A stretch of 64,000 bases of DNA from Isoetes taiwanensis (taxonomy: Eukaryota; Streptophyta; Lycopodiopsida; Isoetales; Isoetaceae). Under the pieces are notes generated by a model, which was not told the DNA's origin, ran no database searches, and was given only the letters and a program-made list of their open reading frames with translations. Below are positions 1 through 11,743 of this stretch, one piece after another. Each line of letters starts with the position of its first letter. The stretch's first letter is position 1. Location of the stretch: NCBI GenBank assembly GCA_021234155.1, contig JAJEKV010000221.1:434001-498000 (forward strand). Direction: 5' to 3'. The position numbers and the translations under genes were made by a program.

Positions 1-2968
1 ATAGGTTGATGCTTTTGTTGTTAAACCATTTGTTCAACATGAGTGGATCACAGATATGTTCATCTAGAAAATCCAAAGACAAGCATAGTTGTAACTACCA
101 ATTATTACATGTATAAAAGTGATCTTTCATTGTCACAAAATCTCAAATGGAAAACCTCAAAACAAGCATTCCAATTATGGGTCCTCCTTTACTGGAGCAA
201 AAGATGTTTTAAGCTTGTTTTTTAGGAAATCAATTAAGGATATTTTAGATGAACTAGGGAAGTTAAGCTTGAGCATGGGGTATATGGAACTTTAACGGAA
301 GGCTCTAGATCAAGTTGGAGATACATGCAACATTGTAGTGCAACATAAATTATGCAGCTCAAGGACAAATTAACTATATTTGGCATATTGTATCTAGATT
401 TAGAAGCAATACAGGCCTCCAAATTTGGAAGCCCACCATGGCTATGAGTCCACAACTAGCAAGGAACATACTCGAACTCGGCTGTGGTGGATCTGGGACT
501 CGATTCAAGCCAGCATAGATCAGATTTTTTTTGCAAGGCTTTCTAATTTCTTCCTTGTGTATGGGTTATAACAGAACAACAGGTCGGATATGGTGGCTCG
601 GGCAGCATCCATGACGGATTTGCAGCAAGAATTAGATCTATTCTTTTATATGCAGAGTTAAACAGAACAACACATTGGAGCAATTTTCTTTCTTCTTTTT
701 ATCTCTGATTCTTTGCTCATTCCATTTACATAATAAATACTCACAGATTCAACAAGATACTGATTTTGTTTATTCTAGATTAGATCTTTTATTTGCTCCA
801 ATTCTTCCTCAAACAAGTAACATTTCATATTCATCTCAGATGCATCACAATTTTATTAATATTTGGCTCAGAGACTATACAGAGAATTTCCTTCTAGGTA
901 AATCCCTGTTAGAAACTGGCTTCCAAACACATAGACAGGATCCATTTCAATAAAATTTCATCACCACATTCACAAACAAAACATTATTCACTCTCACAAT
1001 TAACATCATCATATGATCTATAAACAAAAGGAAACATCATGCACAACATTGATGGATCGAATCTGTACCAAAGACACCCACAAGCAGGAAGCAGTCACGA
1101 ATAGGCACAAAAAGGTAGTTTTGCATTCAAGTTCTTTTGTACAGTTTCATCCAAATCCGACTAAAAATTATTCAATTATTGGCACAAAAGGTGAGCACCA
1201 AAAATTTAGGGGGGTCCTTGGTCTAATAATATTTCAATAAGTGTCACCATGGGGAGAGCATAAAATATCACCATAATCAATATTTTTTCTTCAAATTAAC
1301 ACCTATTTTCTGCATGGTGATGCAAGTATGCGATTTTTCTCTTCAAATGGTCATTAAGTCGGCATCATTATTATTCCCCCCTAAATGTATTCAACGTTCT
1401 CGTGAATATAATAGTAGAAGCATTACTGCTAGGAATAAAAACCTTGCCCTTTCGGAGTTCAAGAAAATCTTCATAGTAATACAACCACTATCAACATAGA
1501 ACCATATAATGAACTGGTTGGAATGGAATAGAATAGTATAGAATAGATTTTTTATCGTCCATGGAGACCAATTGGCACCCAAACAAAAAGAGAGCAGCAA
1601 GCGTATTACTGTCAGGATTTAAAAACCCCCGCCCCGAAGGGTTTTCGAGAGAAAAACCTTAGCAGTAATAAGTATGTTGGTACATTGTACAATTGTATAG
1701 GACAATTCAATACTGTCCCGGGGGACACAACTGAGTCCTCGTATCCATAACTTCCTGGAGGTATGACCCCAACAAGCCCACGGACGCCGTATTCAATAAC
1801 TCATGCAACGGCTGGCCATTCACGAGTAACTGAATATACCGCTCTCGGATATGGGCAAACACTGGGCAGATCTGGAGGACATGACATTCATCTTCAATGG
1901 CGCCTTGGTGGCAACACTGACAAAGCCTCTCCTCCCGTGCTTCCCGAGTCCAACGCCATGTCTCAATGCGGAGGCGATGTGCACCCGTGCGAATGGAAGC
2001 TATAAGTCTTCTTCAAATGGGTGCACAAGTACTGGTGTGGGCCTCTCGTGAGCCTAGGATTGACTTTCTACTGATAGTATGCCAGCTTAACGTGCGTCAG
2101 AGCATCTGCATCCCAGAGCTTGCCAAGGAAAGTAGCATCTAGGTACAACTTTAGTGCATTGTGATCTTTCTTTGTCTGTACCATACGCATCTGTTTGTCT
2201 GTACACCCAACGTGAGAGCCACTGAGCTTGCTTGTCCTTCTAGCAGGCTTTGAGACGTTGGGGGCCCATTTCTACGGCCAAAGCAAGGTTGGGCAAACGT
2301 GTATCACCCATAGCGACCACCTTCTGGAAGTAAATAATATGGCATTCTAAAGGTGGTCCGCAATAAGGAATCACATAAATGGAACAAAGAAGCCAAATCT
2401 AATGCTTAGTAAGCCAAAATAACAATCAGATGAATACGATAGCAAAAAATGATGAACCTGCATCAAGGGAACAACAGTTAGCAAAACTGGCTACTTTGAT
2501 GGTAAAGCTGATATGCAGTACTTTATGGTTTGAATGATATGGATGAATGAAAAAGATGTAGTTTGGATAATCACGAAAGAAAACCAGGTGAACCTGCCAT
2601 GGAAACAAAAATCTCATTAGTATTCTCGCTAGTAATTGGTGGTGAATGATTTTGCTAGCATGGATATGAATAAGTTATGGAAGATGAAGGGAAAATAAGG
2701 CAGATGCACCTGCATTATGAAAAGCCCAAAAATTAGTAAAAACATTGTTGTCTGGCGGTAAAGCTTACATGGCAGACTTCAATGAATTGACGTGGGATGG
2801 ATGAGTGTAATGTGAAATGAATTGACAATAATAGAGACAAGCAAGTGGACCTATCATGGAAACCATAAAAGTTAGTAACAAATTGCTGCCTTGACGGGAA
2901 TTGATTTGGCAGTCTTTATGGGTTGAATGAAGTGTAAGTGTGGAATTTGAATAATATGGAGAACAAGC
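1..2968. other. Intergenic sequence without recognisable gene
   Basis: I see no convincing coding sequence. Open frames are short and of low complexity. Two items stand out: a hairpin core at 1601-1675 shared with elements further right (listed separately), and a stretch at about 2080-2270 that is a diverged relative of about 51110-51300, with shared blocks such as GCATCCCA and GCCACTGAGCT/ACCACTGAGCT. The second item suggests an old dispersed repeat of unknown class. Confidence 0.5.
1601..1675 (-). repeat. Orphan copy of the H2 hairpin core
   Basis: The core (poly-A, CCCCCGCCC, GAAGGGTTTTCGAG, AAAACC) matches the hairpins at 24042-24126, 28043-28129 and 34111-34198, in the same orientation as the last. 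The flanking arms differ in sequence from those copies (TATTACTG with CAGTAATA instead of CTTATCAC with GTGATAAG) but are still perfectly complementary. No further similarity to the longer elements was found around it. Confidence 0.6.
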
Positions 2969-3540
2969 TGTTAGTCATGTACGTCCTGATACAGGACTAT
3001 TCATGCACACCTCGGACCAGACCAAGAATAAGGCGTCGAATCCAGGTCCAGGTCAGTCATCAAGACCCCAGCAAAAGACCACGCAGAAGGTCACACCCAA
3101 GAGTCAGTCAAAGAAGAGGCAGAAGACAGACAAATGACGCCCCGTCAGCATCAGCGTCAGCGTCAGCGTGATTCCAGGCACTTCAAGAGGCACCGCCAGC
3201 ATTCCACGAATCGAGGGCCTCTTCGTGAGTCGGCAAGATCTGTCGGACTATCTATATTGGGCCGCAGGCCATTGTACTATATATATGAGTAGAGCTAGCA
3301 TTCGAAGGCTAGATGAGTTTTTGTTCTTGTCTCCCATCATTTTCTCTCTCGATTGCGAGAGCTCATGTATTCTGATTGATATCAAGAAGTTCTCTTCACA
3401 CTATTGTGTTTCTATTGTGTTCTTGTTTTCCCTTTCTTTTGTTCTTTTGCAAATCCCGTGACCGACTCCCGGATTCTCTGTTTGATCAAGGGTCCTCACG
3501 AGGGTCTTCTTGCAGGAGTTTAGAGCCCGGACCCCAAACA
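2969..3540 (+). repeat. LTR, plus orientation (family A)
   Basis: A 572-bp long terminal repeat beginning TGTTAGTC and ending CCCCAAACA. It is the inverted counterpart of 4331-4920, with shared internal blocks such as CAGGACTATTCAT, a TATATATATGAGTAGAGCTAGC promoter-like region near 3285 and a GGGTCCTCACGAGGG block near the end. The TATATATA followed by a short transcribed stretch fits an LTR promoter. The related element at 49.7-51 kb carries the same blocks on the minus strand. Boundaries come from the TG..CA ends and from where the two copies stop matching. Confidence 0.75.
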
Positions 3541-3587
3541 CTTGCCGCCGGGTCGGGTCTGATCTTTCTTTCTTAGTTCTTTCCAAT

Positions 3588-4330
3588 ATGTCTGCTCGTG
3601 CTTTCACTCCTGAAGAACTTCTTTGCCAAACGGCGGCTCGCTTGGAGCGCCATCAACGTCGCGAGGCTGTTCGTGATATGTACGGCACTCATTATGACAT
3701 TGAGGGAGGTCGTGTCCGCTCCAGAGCTCAATCGGCACCGCCTACTCCTCGGGTTCATTCTCGACCAGGGTCTCCCCATGGGTGTCGGCATTGTTCTCAA
3801 CCTCAGTCGCCCCATCATACACCTATTCAGCCCGCACCTCATTATTTTCAGACTCCAAAAAGCACCTACATTCATATACCCTCAGGCCAGACCCCTCTGC
3901 CTTCACAACCTTCTTCTCCTCCTGCAGGGATGGGCTACCCTCAAGTCTCTTTTGGCCCTCCCCATGTTCACGACTTTCAGACTTCCCCATCTTTTCAGAA
4001 TGCTCTTTCTGTCTACCAACTCACTGATCTCAAGCCTAATGAGGAGGGCTCCCATGGTCCTTCACCACAGGACGTTCCTTTCTCTGGCCCTCCGGATTTT
4101 TCTGTTCCAATACCACCTTGTTCTCAGCCCACGGCTGTTACATCCAGCTATGTTCCTGCATATGCACCACCTGTCTATGTGCCAGTTCCGCCTTCATCTC
4201 CTACTCACAATTTGAAGCTGACTTATCCTACTTTTGGCAACACTGAAGGCAAACCTCTGGATCAAAGTGCTCAAGCTCACATGGAGGAATTTGAGGCCTT
4301 GGCCATTCTCAATGGTCACGCCCAACCTCA
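3588..4330 (+). pseudogene. Family A gag-like ORF, 5' part only
   Basis: The ATG at 3588 lies 48 bases after the 5' LTR end, and the frame stays open to 4475. The product starts MSARAFTPEELLCQTAARLE and is rich in proline, serine and histidine, with a YDIEGG motif near residue 40. No zinc knuckle or known domain is seen in this part. A related protein is broken on the minus strand at 49752-50416, sharing EELLCQTAA, YDIEGG and AHMEEFEAL. The position directly after an LTR makes a gag-type role likely, but that is inferred from context. The frame is cut at 4330 by the inverted LTR of another copy; residues after that point are LTR sequence read through. The rest of the element is not found in the window. 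Confidence 0.6.
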
Positions 4331-4920
4331 TGTTTGGGGTCTGGGTTCGGGAACTCCTACAAGACAGCCCTCTGTGAGGACCCTTGGATCTAACAGGAGA
4401 ATCCGGGAACTATGTCACGCGGGATTTGCAAAGAGAACAAGAAAAAGAAAACAGAAAGCAAAAAGAGAACAATGAGATCACAATAATGAGAATAACTTCC
4501 TTGATGTCAATGAAGATACATGAGCTCTCGCAGCCGAGAGAAAACTGAAGTGAGACAAGACTCAAAACTCATCTAAAAACTAGAGTGCTAGCTCTACTCA
4601 TATATATAGTACAATGGCCTTTGGCCCAATATAGACATTCCAATGATTTGATTGCCGACTCTCGGAAGGAGGCCTGATTTGAGTGAATCTTGACGGTGCC
4701 TCTTGAAGTGCCCGAAATCACGCCGACCCGGACGGCGGTGACGGGCCGTTTGTCTGGCGCCTCCCTCTTGATGCCCGGGCGTGGTTTTGTCTGCGTGGTG
4801 CAGCTTGGTCTTCTGGCGGGCTTTGACGACCGACCCATGCCCGTCGGGTGGATCCTTGGCCTTGACTTGGTCCATTGAGCAGATGAATAGTCCTGCACCA
4901 GGAGGCATGGTGGACCAACA
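4331..4920 (-). repeat. LTR, minus orientation (family A), 3' LTR of a second copy
   Basis: A 590-bp LTR. Read on the minus strand it runs TGTTGGTCC to CCCCAAACA. The base run just outside it at 4921-4930, read on the minus strand as GGTGGGGGG directly before TGTTGG, is a good polypurine tract, so this is the 3' LTR of a minus-strand element. It matches the plus-strand LTR at 2969-3540 over its length. It begins inside the gag-like frame of the plus-strand copy, so the second element inserted into the first. Confidence 0.75.
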
Positions 4921-5251
4921 CCCCCCACCAAACGACACCTTTCGAGTGAAGAAATGGAGGAAGTGATTCCGATGGCGAAGCCGCCAGGGGCTTGAAAGTG
5001 ATCCTCACGCGTGGGAATGAGGACGGGCGCCATTATGGTAATTGTCAATGAGGTCCTGGCGTGTTTGAAGAGCCGCCGAGTATTGGAGCCCAAAGGGGCG
5101 GGATCTCGCATCAATGAGGAATTTAGGCCAACCATGTCTTCCAGGGCGATGTGCTCCCGAAGGAACGAACCGGCACTCCATGAGAAGGGGGTCCGAGACC
5201 GAAGGCACCCACGCTGGCATTCGGGTTGTAATAAAAGATGGACGCTGGGGT

Positions 5252-6083
5252 TTAACTTAAGGAGCTGACCAGATGCACTTTTAGAGTTAAAGACAGGCCC
5301 ACCGACGGTGGAACGTAGCGATCCTCGTGAGGTGGCTGCATTCGGTAAGAAAGTATCAAGGCCATGAAGAGCATCAGCGGGTTTTTGCCAACCACGCTCA
5401 TTTGCAATATAAATCCAATTTGCAGTAGAATCCAAGGTGGCATTATCCTCCCAATTGGAGCGGCGGACAAACCGTGGATCCCACCGGAGATCCGTCGAGA
5501 TCTAAGGAGGAGTCCACCCAGCGTGGCCGTCCAAGACCTTGGTCCAAAACGGAAGACGCCATTCAGAAGAGAGAAACCGGGGGCGTGGAGGGACTTCTAA
5601 TGAAGCATATGGAGAGGGAGCCATGCCCGTGGGCGTGGGTTGCTGAGCCATGTCCCTGAATTCACGAACAAGATCCTGATCAAGAGCACGACACCAGTGG
5701 TCCCACTCGGAAGCAGAGAGTTGAGTATAGACAGGAGGATTAACCCAACCCGTTGGGATGGTCTTGCTTTCCAGGAGGCCACGCAATTGATTGTAACCTC
5801 CCAAGTGTTGCATATAAATTTGGGCAAACTCAAGATCCTCAGGATGCGCTAAATTTCTTCGTACATGTTCCAATGTTTCAGCCTGCCACAGAGGTAAGTG
5901 CTGAGCTAGTTCAGGCATGTACGCCTGTTCAAAAGCCTGAGACTGATCATGATCCTTGAAATACGGGTTGGTTGGCAATAACAACCAAGCAGCATGGGAG
6001 TGGCCACGAAAAACACGATGTGCCTCATCTTGGAATTTATTATGGATATCAGCCAGGTAGAAGTCATGAAAAACATAAGCCAT
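5252..6083 (-). pseudogene. Unrecognised coding region upstream of the minus-strand family A 3' LTR
   Basis: Two open frames follow each other on the minus strand: a 193-residue product from 6083 to 5502, then a shifted frame from about 5435 onward into the polypurine tract. The first reads as real protein (MAYVFHDFYLADIHNKF, many aromatic and charged residues, PPVYTQLSASEWDHW) and ends in a proline-rich tail. I recognise no domain. Lying directly upstream of a 3' LTR on the same strand, it is probably part of the internal coding region of a family A element whose 5' half is lost. The frame change near 5500 shows it is broken. Confidence 0.4.
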
Positions 6084-6145
6084 TGGCTGAACAACACGGA
6101 AGATGACTAAATCTATATCTGGAAATTAGGGGCACGCTCATTGAT

Positions 6146-6529
6146 ATGGCAGTCTATGCAGCAGCAGACCCTTGTGCTGACTTGAAGATCCATTTCCAGC
6201 AGGGCAAAAAGACTGAAATTTGTGGAAAAACTATTAAGCCACGTTCGTTTATGAAAATCATGGAGAAGACAGCCAGTAATAGTGGCAGCAAAATATCTGA
6301 GCATAGTAAATCCAAAGTGTCTTATGGTACACCAAGTTCTGGCTACAGACCACCAAGGATCACAAGGCCACCAGGGATAATGAATGCAGCTGAGGTAACT
6401 AATATAACTGATAGCTCATCAGTGGAAATCATAGGAACACCTGGAGCTGTCGGGCATTCTTCCACCAATGTAGTGAAACCAAATGAGAGTACGGTTGCTG
6501 ATGGAGCCGTACGGAAACTCAAGTTATGA
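6146..6529 (+). CDS. Hypothetical protein fragment upstream of the Penelope-like RT
   Basis: A 127-residue frame with a lysine-rich N-terminal part and a serine/threonine/proline-rich C-terminal part (SSGYRPPRITRPPG). No family is recognised. A GTAAGT donor-like site at about 6536 and a TTTGCAG acceptor-like site just before 6809 frame a possible intron joining it to the reverse-transcriptase frame, but the stop at 6527-6529 precedes the donor, so the join is not supported as it stands. It may be the 5' part of the Penelope-like element or unrelated. Confidence 0.25.
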   Translation: MAVYAAADPCADLKIHFQQGKKTEICGKTIKPRSFMKIMEKTASNSGSKISEHSKSKVSYGTPSSGYRPPRITRPPGIMNAAEVTNITDSSSVEIIGTPGAVGHSSTNVVKPNESTVADGAVRKLKL

Positions 6530-6802
6530 TCCAATGGTAAGTCCAGCAGTTCATATCTAAATTCAGTATATGGTACCATATTGGCCCTGTATTGCTGTGG
6601 TTATTAGCATTTCTTGCTTTCCGGTGCCTTCTATGAAAGGCACTAATAAAACATAAAAGTGAGTCATTTGACTAAACCAGTAACATGGTATTGTATCCAT
6701 ATGACCACTTGGCCATATAGTACACAAGGTATCTAGTAGAGAACTAGTTTTTGGCTAACTGTAGCATATAATAAGTAAGCCATGGTTTAATTTGTATAGT
6801 GT

Positions 6803-8805
6803 TTGCAGATTGAGAGGTGCATCCGAGTGGACAGTCTAGGGAGAGCTCATTTGTCTGATATGAAGAATAAGAAGAAAGAAAAAATTGTACACTGCATGTT
6901 CTTGTCTAAAGTCATGGACAAATTCTGTATACCTAAGATCATACGTAGAGCTATGACAGAAGTACTAGGCGATGTTGGATCTATAATAATGCATGACACC
7001 ATGTTTGCCTGGAAATATACTGAGAATCTGAGAGATATATGCTATAAGCCTTTCTATGTTTTTGCCTTGGACCAGAAAGCTGAGTGTCCGTGTAAAAACC
7101 CAAACTTAAGGAACTTCATTGATACGGATATAGGACATGTCAGGACAACTAGATTGGAGATTGTAAAGAATAAGGCACTCAGGAATCTCTTTGAGAAAGG
7201 CCTTAACCATATTCCCGATAAATGCTTGGTATGGAATGATTTAGAAGGTGAAATGGATGGTGTGTGTGACAAGATTTTTGAGCTGCAGCAATACAGCTTT
7301 CCTAATATCTTGTATGAACACAAAAAAGAAATTAAGAGGAGGATACTTCTCGATGTTAAAGAATGACACTTGAGGCAGCTTGTAAGCATGATGTAACAAG
7401 GAAATTTGCATTAAGTGACCCTATGGTCACTAGTAATATGGAGTGGCTTACAAAAAATCTGTACATTTCAGGAGTGGATAAGGCAGCAAATAATCCCTCT
7501 TTTATATGCCCAAACCACATTAGAAGCATGGCCATTCTGCGACTCAGCAGTAGTGATTTTCAGCCCATAAATATGAGCATTGAAGATGTTAGTGTGTTTA
7601 TACAGGATGGCATCCAAGAATGTATAGGAAACATTAGTTTTGAAGTGACAAAATTACCTTACCTGTTAGGACTATTCAAGGCACATAAAATGGACTACAG
7701 GTGGATAACAAATGCGCATGGAACTATCTACACAGAAATATCTGAAGTAATTACATCAGTGCTTAACTCCATTGTGGAAGCATGGCCTGATATATCCAAA
7801 GAAATGTGTGCCAATATCTGCACTTTGATTCCTGGGAAAGTTAACCCCAATTGGATAATTGGTTCTATATATGAGGTAACCCTTAATCTACCCAGCAGGA
7901 TTAATGAGGTTTTCGTGGCTGACATCACTCGATGTTATGATTGCTGAAGCTACATGGAAATACATGAAAAATATGAACAAGAAATATGATTTATGGCTAA
8001 AGAAAGGAAGTGACACTGGTTTATAATGGTGCCAAAAGGTAAATGCTTGCATAAGATGGAAATGGAAAAGTTTATCAAGACTAACAACTGGCTGCTAAAG
8101 AACTGTTTTGTCAAAATGGGAAAGCAGGTCTGGCAGCAAATATGTGGGATTCCTATGGTCTTTGCGTGTAGCCCATGCTGGTGCAATCTGTACCTAGCAT
8201 GGTTTGAAGTAAGCTTTATTAAGAACTTGGCAGCACAAGGAAGATACGAGGAGATAAAAACCTTTAGGCATATCTTCAGATATATTGATGACTTGTTGGC
8301 CATCAATTGTCCTTCCATTAGGAATTTTTTGAGCTGTCTTAATCATGGAAGCACTGATAAACTGCAAATATATGACATGAATTTTCTAGGTATTAAAGAA
8401 GGAACAAAGATGAGCAAAAGCTCGGCTGGTCTGCATGGGGTCATGGCCAACTTCTTGAATATGACTATACAGATTAGTAACAAGCAAACAGGCATCTACA
8501 GGACTATAAGATATGATAAAAGGGACAGTCTACCTTTTGAGGCCATCAAATTTGTCCACGCATCCAGTTGCAGACCATACATGCAGGCACGAAATGTGAT
8601 ATTATCTCAGATCATGCCATACATGTATGTTAATTCCAGCCCTGTCAAAGCAGCTGAAGACATTACAAAATTAATGGGAACTTTTGAACAGAATGGGTTT
8701 GACAAGCAGGGCATAAGGAAACGTGTCATAAAGTACATCAAAGCAAGTCAGTTTCCAGGCCTAAAGTATGACACTAGTACTCTGATCCAAAGCTTGCTGG
8801 AATAA
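6803..8805 (+). pseudogene. Penelope-like element reverse transcriptase, broken
   Basis: Three consecutive plus-strand frames (6803-7366, 7363-7947, 8026-8805) read as one reverse transcriptase. Frame 1 has CPCK and GHVRTTRLEIVKNKALRNL, an N-terminal motif type I associate with Penelope-like and related RTs. Frame 2 has ISGVDKAANN, FKAHKMDYRWITN and then DITRCYD (motif A, about 7921-7941). Frame 3 has NCFV, GIPMVFACSP (motif B-like), then YIDDLL at 8281-8298 (motif C, catalytic DD). Between 7945 and 8025 there are three in-frame stops; the neighbouring frame continues plausibly there, so at least two indels broke the gene. No GIY-YIG endonuclease is recognisable after 8805, where an LTR element inserted at 8870. 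The RT class is fairly sure. The Penelope assignment rests on motif pattern and could be wrong within the YIDD-type, non-LTR-like RTs. Confidence 0.65.
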
Positions 8806-8869
8806 TAAAAGGTACTAAACTTTTCATTGCTGTTAGAACAATTACTAATGATTGTTGAAACAAGATTTT

Positions 8870-9186
8870 TGTTAGTTTTGAGTTCTTGGCATACACTCTG
8901 CAGCAGCAGTCCATGACTGCCGGATGCTACAAAGCTGCCATGCTCATGATCACAAAACAAGAACAAGACAAAGCAATATGTACAAAGAATGAAGGGAACG
9001 TGGCCAAATGAGGCTCTCCAAATATGAGATCAAACCTGAGTACATCTGAAGAGGCTCCGGTCTAATATAGTGTAGACCGCAAATCTGAGCCCTACACCTA
9101 GCTAATCTAAGCCATGCCAAGTGTCAGTCTGCCACCACTGACACCTAACATGTGCATGCACAATGTTAACCACTAGGTGGTTAACA
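8870..9186 (-). repeat. 3' LTR of the 2.83-kb element
   Basis: 317 bp, TG..CA ended, matching 11363-11701 closely. It is 22 bp shorter; the missing block lies near the phrase that in the other copy reads ACTTAAGTTAACCTAAG. Confidence 0.85.
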
Positions 9187-9509
9187 CTGCCTCCCCCTAA
9201 AAGTTTTTTAGCACAAAAACATGTACAGACTTTTATAAGACAAGTCCGACAATTACAACAAGGTGCCAAAAATTTTAGGGGTGAAAATGATGGTAATGGT
9301 TTGGTTGTGTCGCCGTAAAAGATCTTCATGAATGTGTCGATGACGGAGAGGATCCGAAAGAATGTCGATGCAGAACGTGGATCATAGGAACTGGGGCAAG
9401 AAAAATATAAAGACTATCCCCTTATATCATGGGGAAATTCATTTGAACAAACAATGCCCAAAATTTTACTTAAAAACAAGTATGATAGGGGGCTTAAAAA
9501 GGTAAGCAC

Positions 9510-9970
9510 CATAAAAGCGTGCCCCATGATCAGCCATAGGGGAGCGTGAGCGTCCGTGGACGTCAGCATCAATGTGGCCCTTGGGCAGCAGCAGCGTGAG
9601 AGTAAAAAGCATGAAGAGCGTGGCAAACCATGAAGAAGCGTGGGTCTTGAATAACAAAGCGTGGGTAGTGTGAGGACAAAAATTACGTAGCGTGGCTTTT
9701 GCGTGGTCAATCTGCGTGGTCAATTATGGGCAGAAAGTACAGAGCGTGGGCTGTGATCGTGACTTTTTAATTTGCGTGGCCGTGAGCGGTTATCAGCCAG
9801 CAAAAATATTTTGCCCGTGGCGTGGAGCGTGGGTAAAAATAACAGCGTGGGTCATAGCGTGGAAAGTATCCGGTCAACAACGTGACCCGTGAGCAAACAT
9901 AACTGGCGTGGAAAAAATGCACGTGAATCTGGCAAAGCGTTGATGGCCGTGCCCTAGCGTGAGCTATAAA
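9510..9970 (-). repeat. Dispersed CACGC motif cluster inside the LTR element
   Basis: About 440 bases hold 17 copies of GCGTG (CACGC on the element's own strand), most extended to AGCGTGG. Spacing is irregular, so it is not a simple tandem repeat. It sits in the 3' half of the element's interior, near its 3' LTR and polypurine tract. Function is unknown; protein or RNA binding is possible. Confidence 0.6.
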
Positions 9971-11362
9971 AACTTTTAAGTCCATGTGAGCCATAGATGG
10001 AGGCGGCCAAATCTGAGCCGTTAAGGTGAAAAAAACCCTAGAAATGAATGTGAAAGCAGGGGATAAGACATGCCGGAATAGAAGCTGCGAGATATCTGCT
10101 GCCACAAAAACTTACTATTTCATCCCAACGATCAACAAGTCTGAGAAGGGCCGGATGTGAGATGCAGAGTTGGTTTTCTGAAAATAGAAAAAGTCTATTT
10201 GCACAGCTGAAAGGCCAAATATGGCGGCCGGATTTCGATGAATCTGCCAATGGAAAATTTGATGTGCTTGGTGCCGGACGAAATGTGAATAATAGCCACT
10301 GGTTTGTGAAAGCTTGCAATCGGTATGTGAGCAGATGGATATGAGATGCTAACTGAGTATTTTTGATGCAGGTAGCTGAAGGTATCAAACCCGACGATGC
10401 TCTGCAGGTGAATATGGATGGGGGCTAGCCACAGAGCTGGCCCTCTTGAAAAACTCAGTAAGAAGCACGATTGGAAGTTTGCAGACTGAAGAGATCCAGA
10501 TACGTGAAATGAAATAGCCGATACTCTGTGCTGCCCATTTTAGATAGAGGAAAAATGACGATTCTGGAAACAACTTGCTGTCTTGTGCCATCCCTGCCCA
10601 TCTATGTGCAACAGCATGAAAGCTGGAAAAGATAGGATAACCAGTGCTCTGTTCTTCTTGATCGATTGTGTGCAGGTACCCAGCTTGAAAAATTAAGACA
10701 AGAAGCCTGCTTCAAAGAAAACTCCTCTGTAAGGCCGAATAGATTAAGCATGCAGTAAAGAGGCGGACCAAAACTGTTCTCGCTGCATTTAACGGAGAAA
10801 ATCTTCTGTGGTAAGCTCATGAAAGTTGAAACTCGTGGATTTTTGCAGGGGCTAAGGAATACTGACGTTAAGAATTGCAGAAGAAGCCTGGCTGAGGTGC
10901 TGCACGAGAATCATAATCTTTTTTTTTTGCTGTGCAAAAGCACAAATTTTCTGATAAAACTGAAAAGAATCATGATATCTTGACAATTTGCCAACAGATA
11001 GAAGATAAAAAAGGAGCAAACTTTTAATTTTTCTGAAAATCTTGAAGAGAGGAGTGCTGTCACCACTCCAGAAATCCTGAAACTGCAAACTGTACTTGCT
11101 GCACTTGAAAAACAGAGTCTTGAGAACAGATTTACGAAATTAAATTTGATCAGCTGGCAAAATCATCAGCTGTCTGAAAAAACAAAGGCCTCCAAGCGGA
11201 TACACAAATCGACTTAGTTGGGCAACTAAGGAAACCTAACAGGGGAATAATAGTATACAAGAAGTCGTCAAAACGGGGAAGAATGAGAGCAGCAAGACAA
11301 CAGTAAACGGCAAGGGTAAAGAAAGTGATCACGAGCCTTAACCCAAGATAACGGCGCCTTGT

Positions 11363-11701
11363 TGTTAGTTTTGAGTTCTTGGCATACACAAAGCAGCAAA
11401 GAATCCATGATCACGGATGCTACAAAGCTGCCATGCTCATGATCACAAAACAAGAACAAGACAAAGCAATATGTACAAAGAATGAAGGGAACGTGGCCAA
11501 ATGAGGCTCTCCAAATATGAGATCAAACCTGAGTACATCTGAAGAGGCTCCAGTCTAATATAGTGTAGACCGCAAATCTGAGCCCTACATCTAGTTAATC
11601 TAAGCCATACACTTAAGTTAACCTAAGCATGCCAAGTGTCAGTCTGCCACCACTGACACCTAACATGTGCATGCACAATGTTAACCACTAGGTGGTTAAC
11701 A
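11363..11701 (-). repeat. 5' LTR of the 2.83-kb element
   Basis: 339 bp, TG..CA ended. It is followed by the ATTTT target duplication. The small differences from the partner LTR at CAG/CTG triplets are noted under findings. Confidence 0.85.
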
Positions 11702-11743
11702 ATTTTCTCTGGGTCTGAATTCTATTTATGGGATGAAGCATGA

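Larger units (their letters stand above)
8870..11701 (-). mobile_element. Non-coding LTR retrotransposon, 2.83 kb
   Basis: Two near-identical direct repeats (8870-9186 and 11363-11701), both TGTTAG..TTAACA, bound the element. It is flanked by a 5-bp target duplication ATTTT (8865-8869 and 11702-11706). Polarity is minus: the polypurine tract AGGGGGAGG lies just inside the left LTR (about 9188-9198), and GGCGCCGTTATC, resembling a primer-binding site, lies just inside the right LTR (about 11344-11358). The 2.2-kb interior has no gag or pol motif, so it must depend on proteins made elsewhere, like LARD or large TRIM elements. It inserted about 60 bases after the Penelope-like RT frame. Confidence 0.85.

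Noticed and set aside
1763-2051. Two overlapping plus-strand frames of 80 and 66 residues
   Set aside because: They read the same DNA in different frames, with no recognisable domain or splice context.
4594-5268. Overlapping Arg/Pro-rich frames on both strands
   Set aside because: They lie mostly in LTR sequence and have the look of GC-rich shadow frames.
11363-11701. Second, independent LTR element
   Set aside because: Matching ends and the shared ATTTT duplication show it is the partner LTR of 8870-9186.
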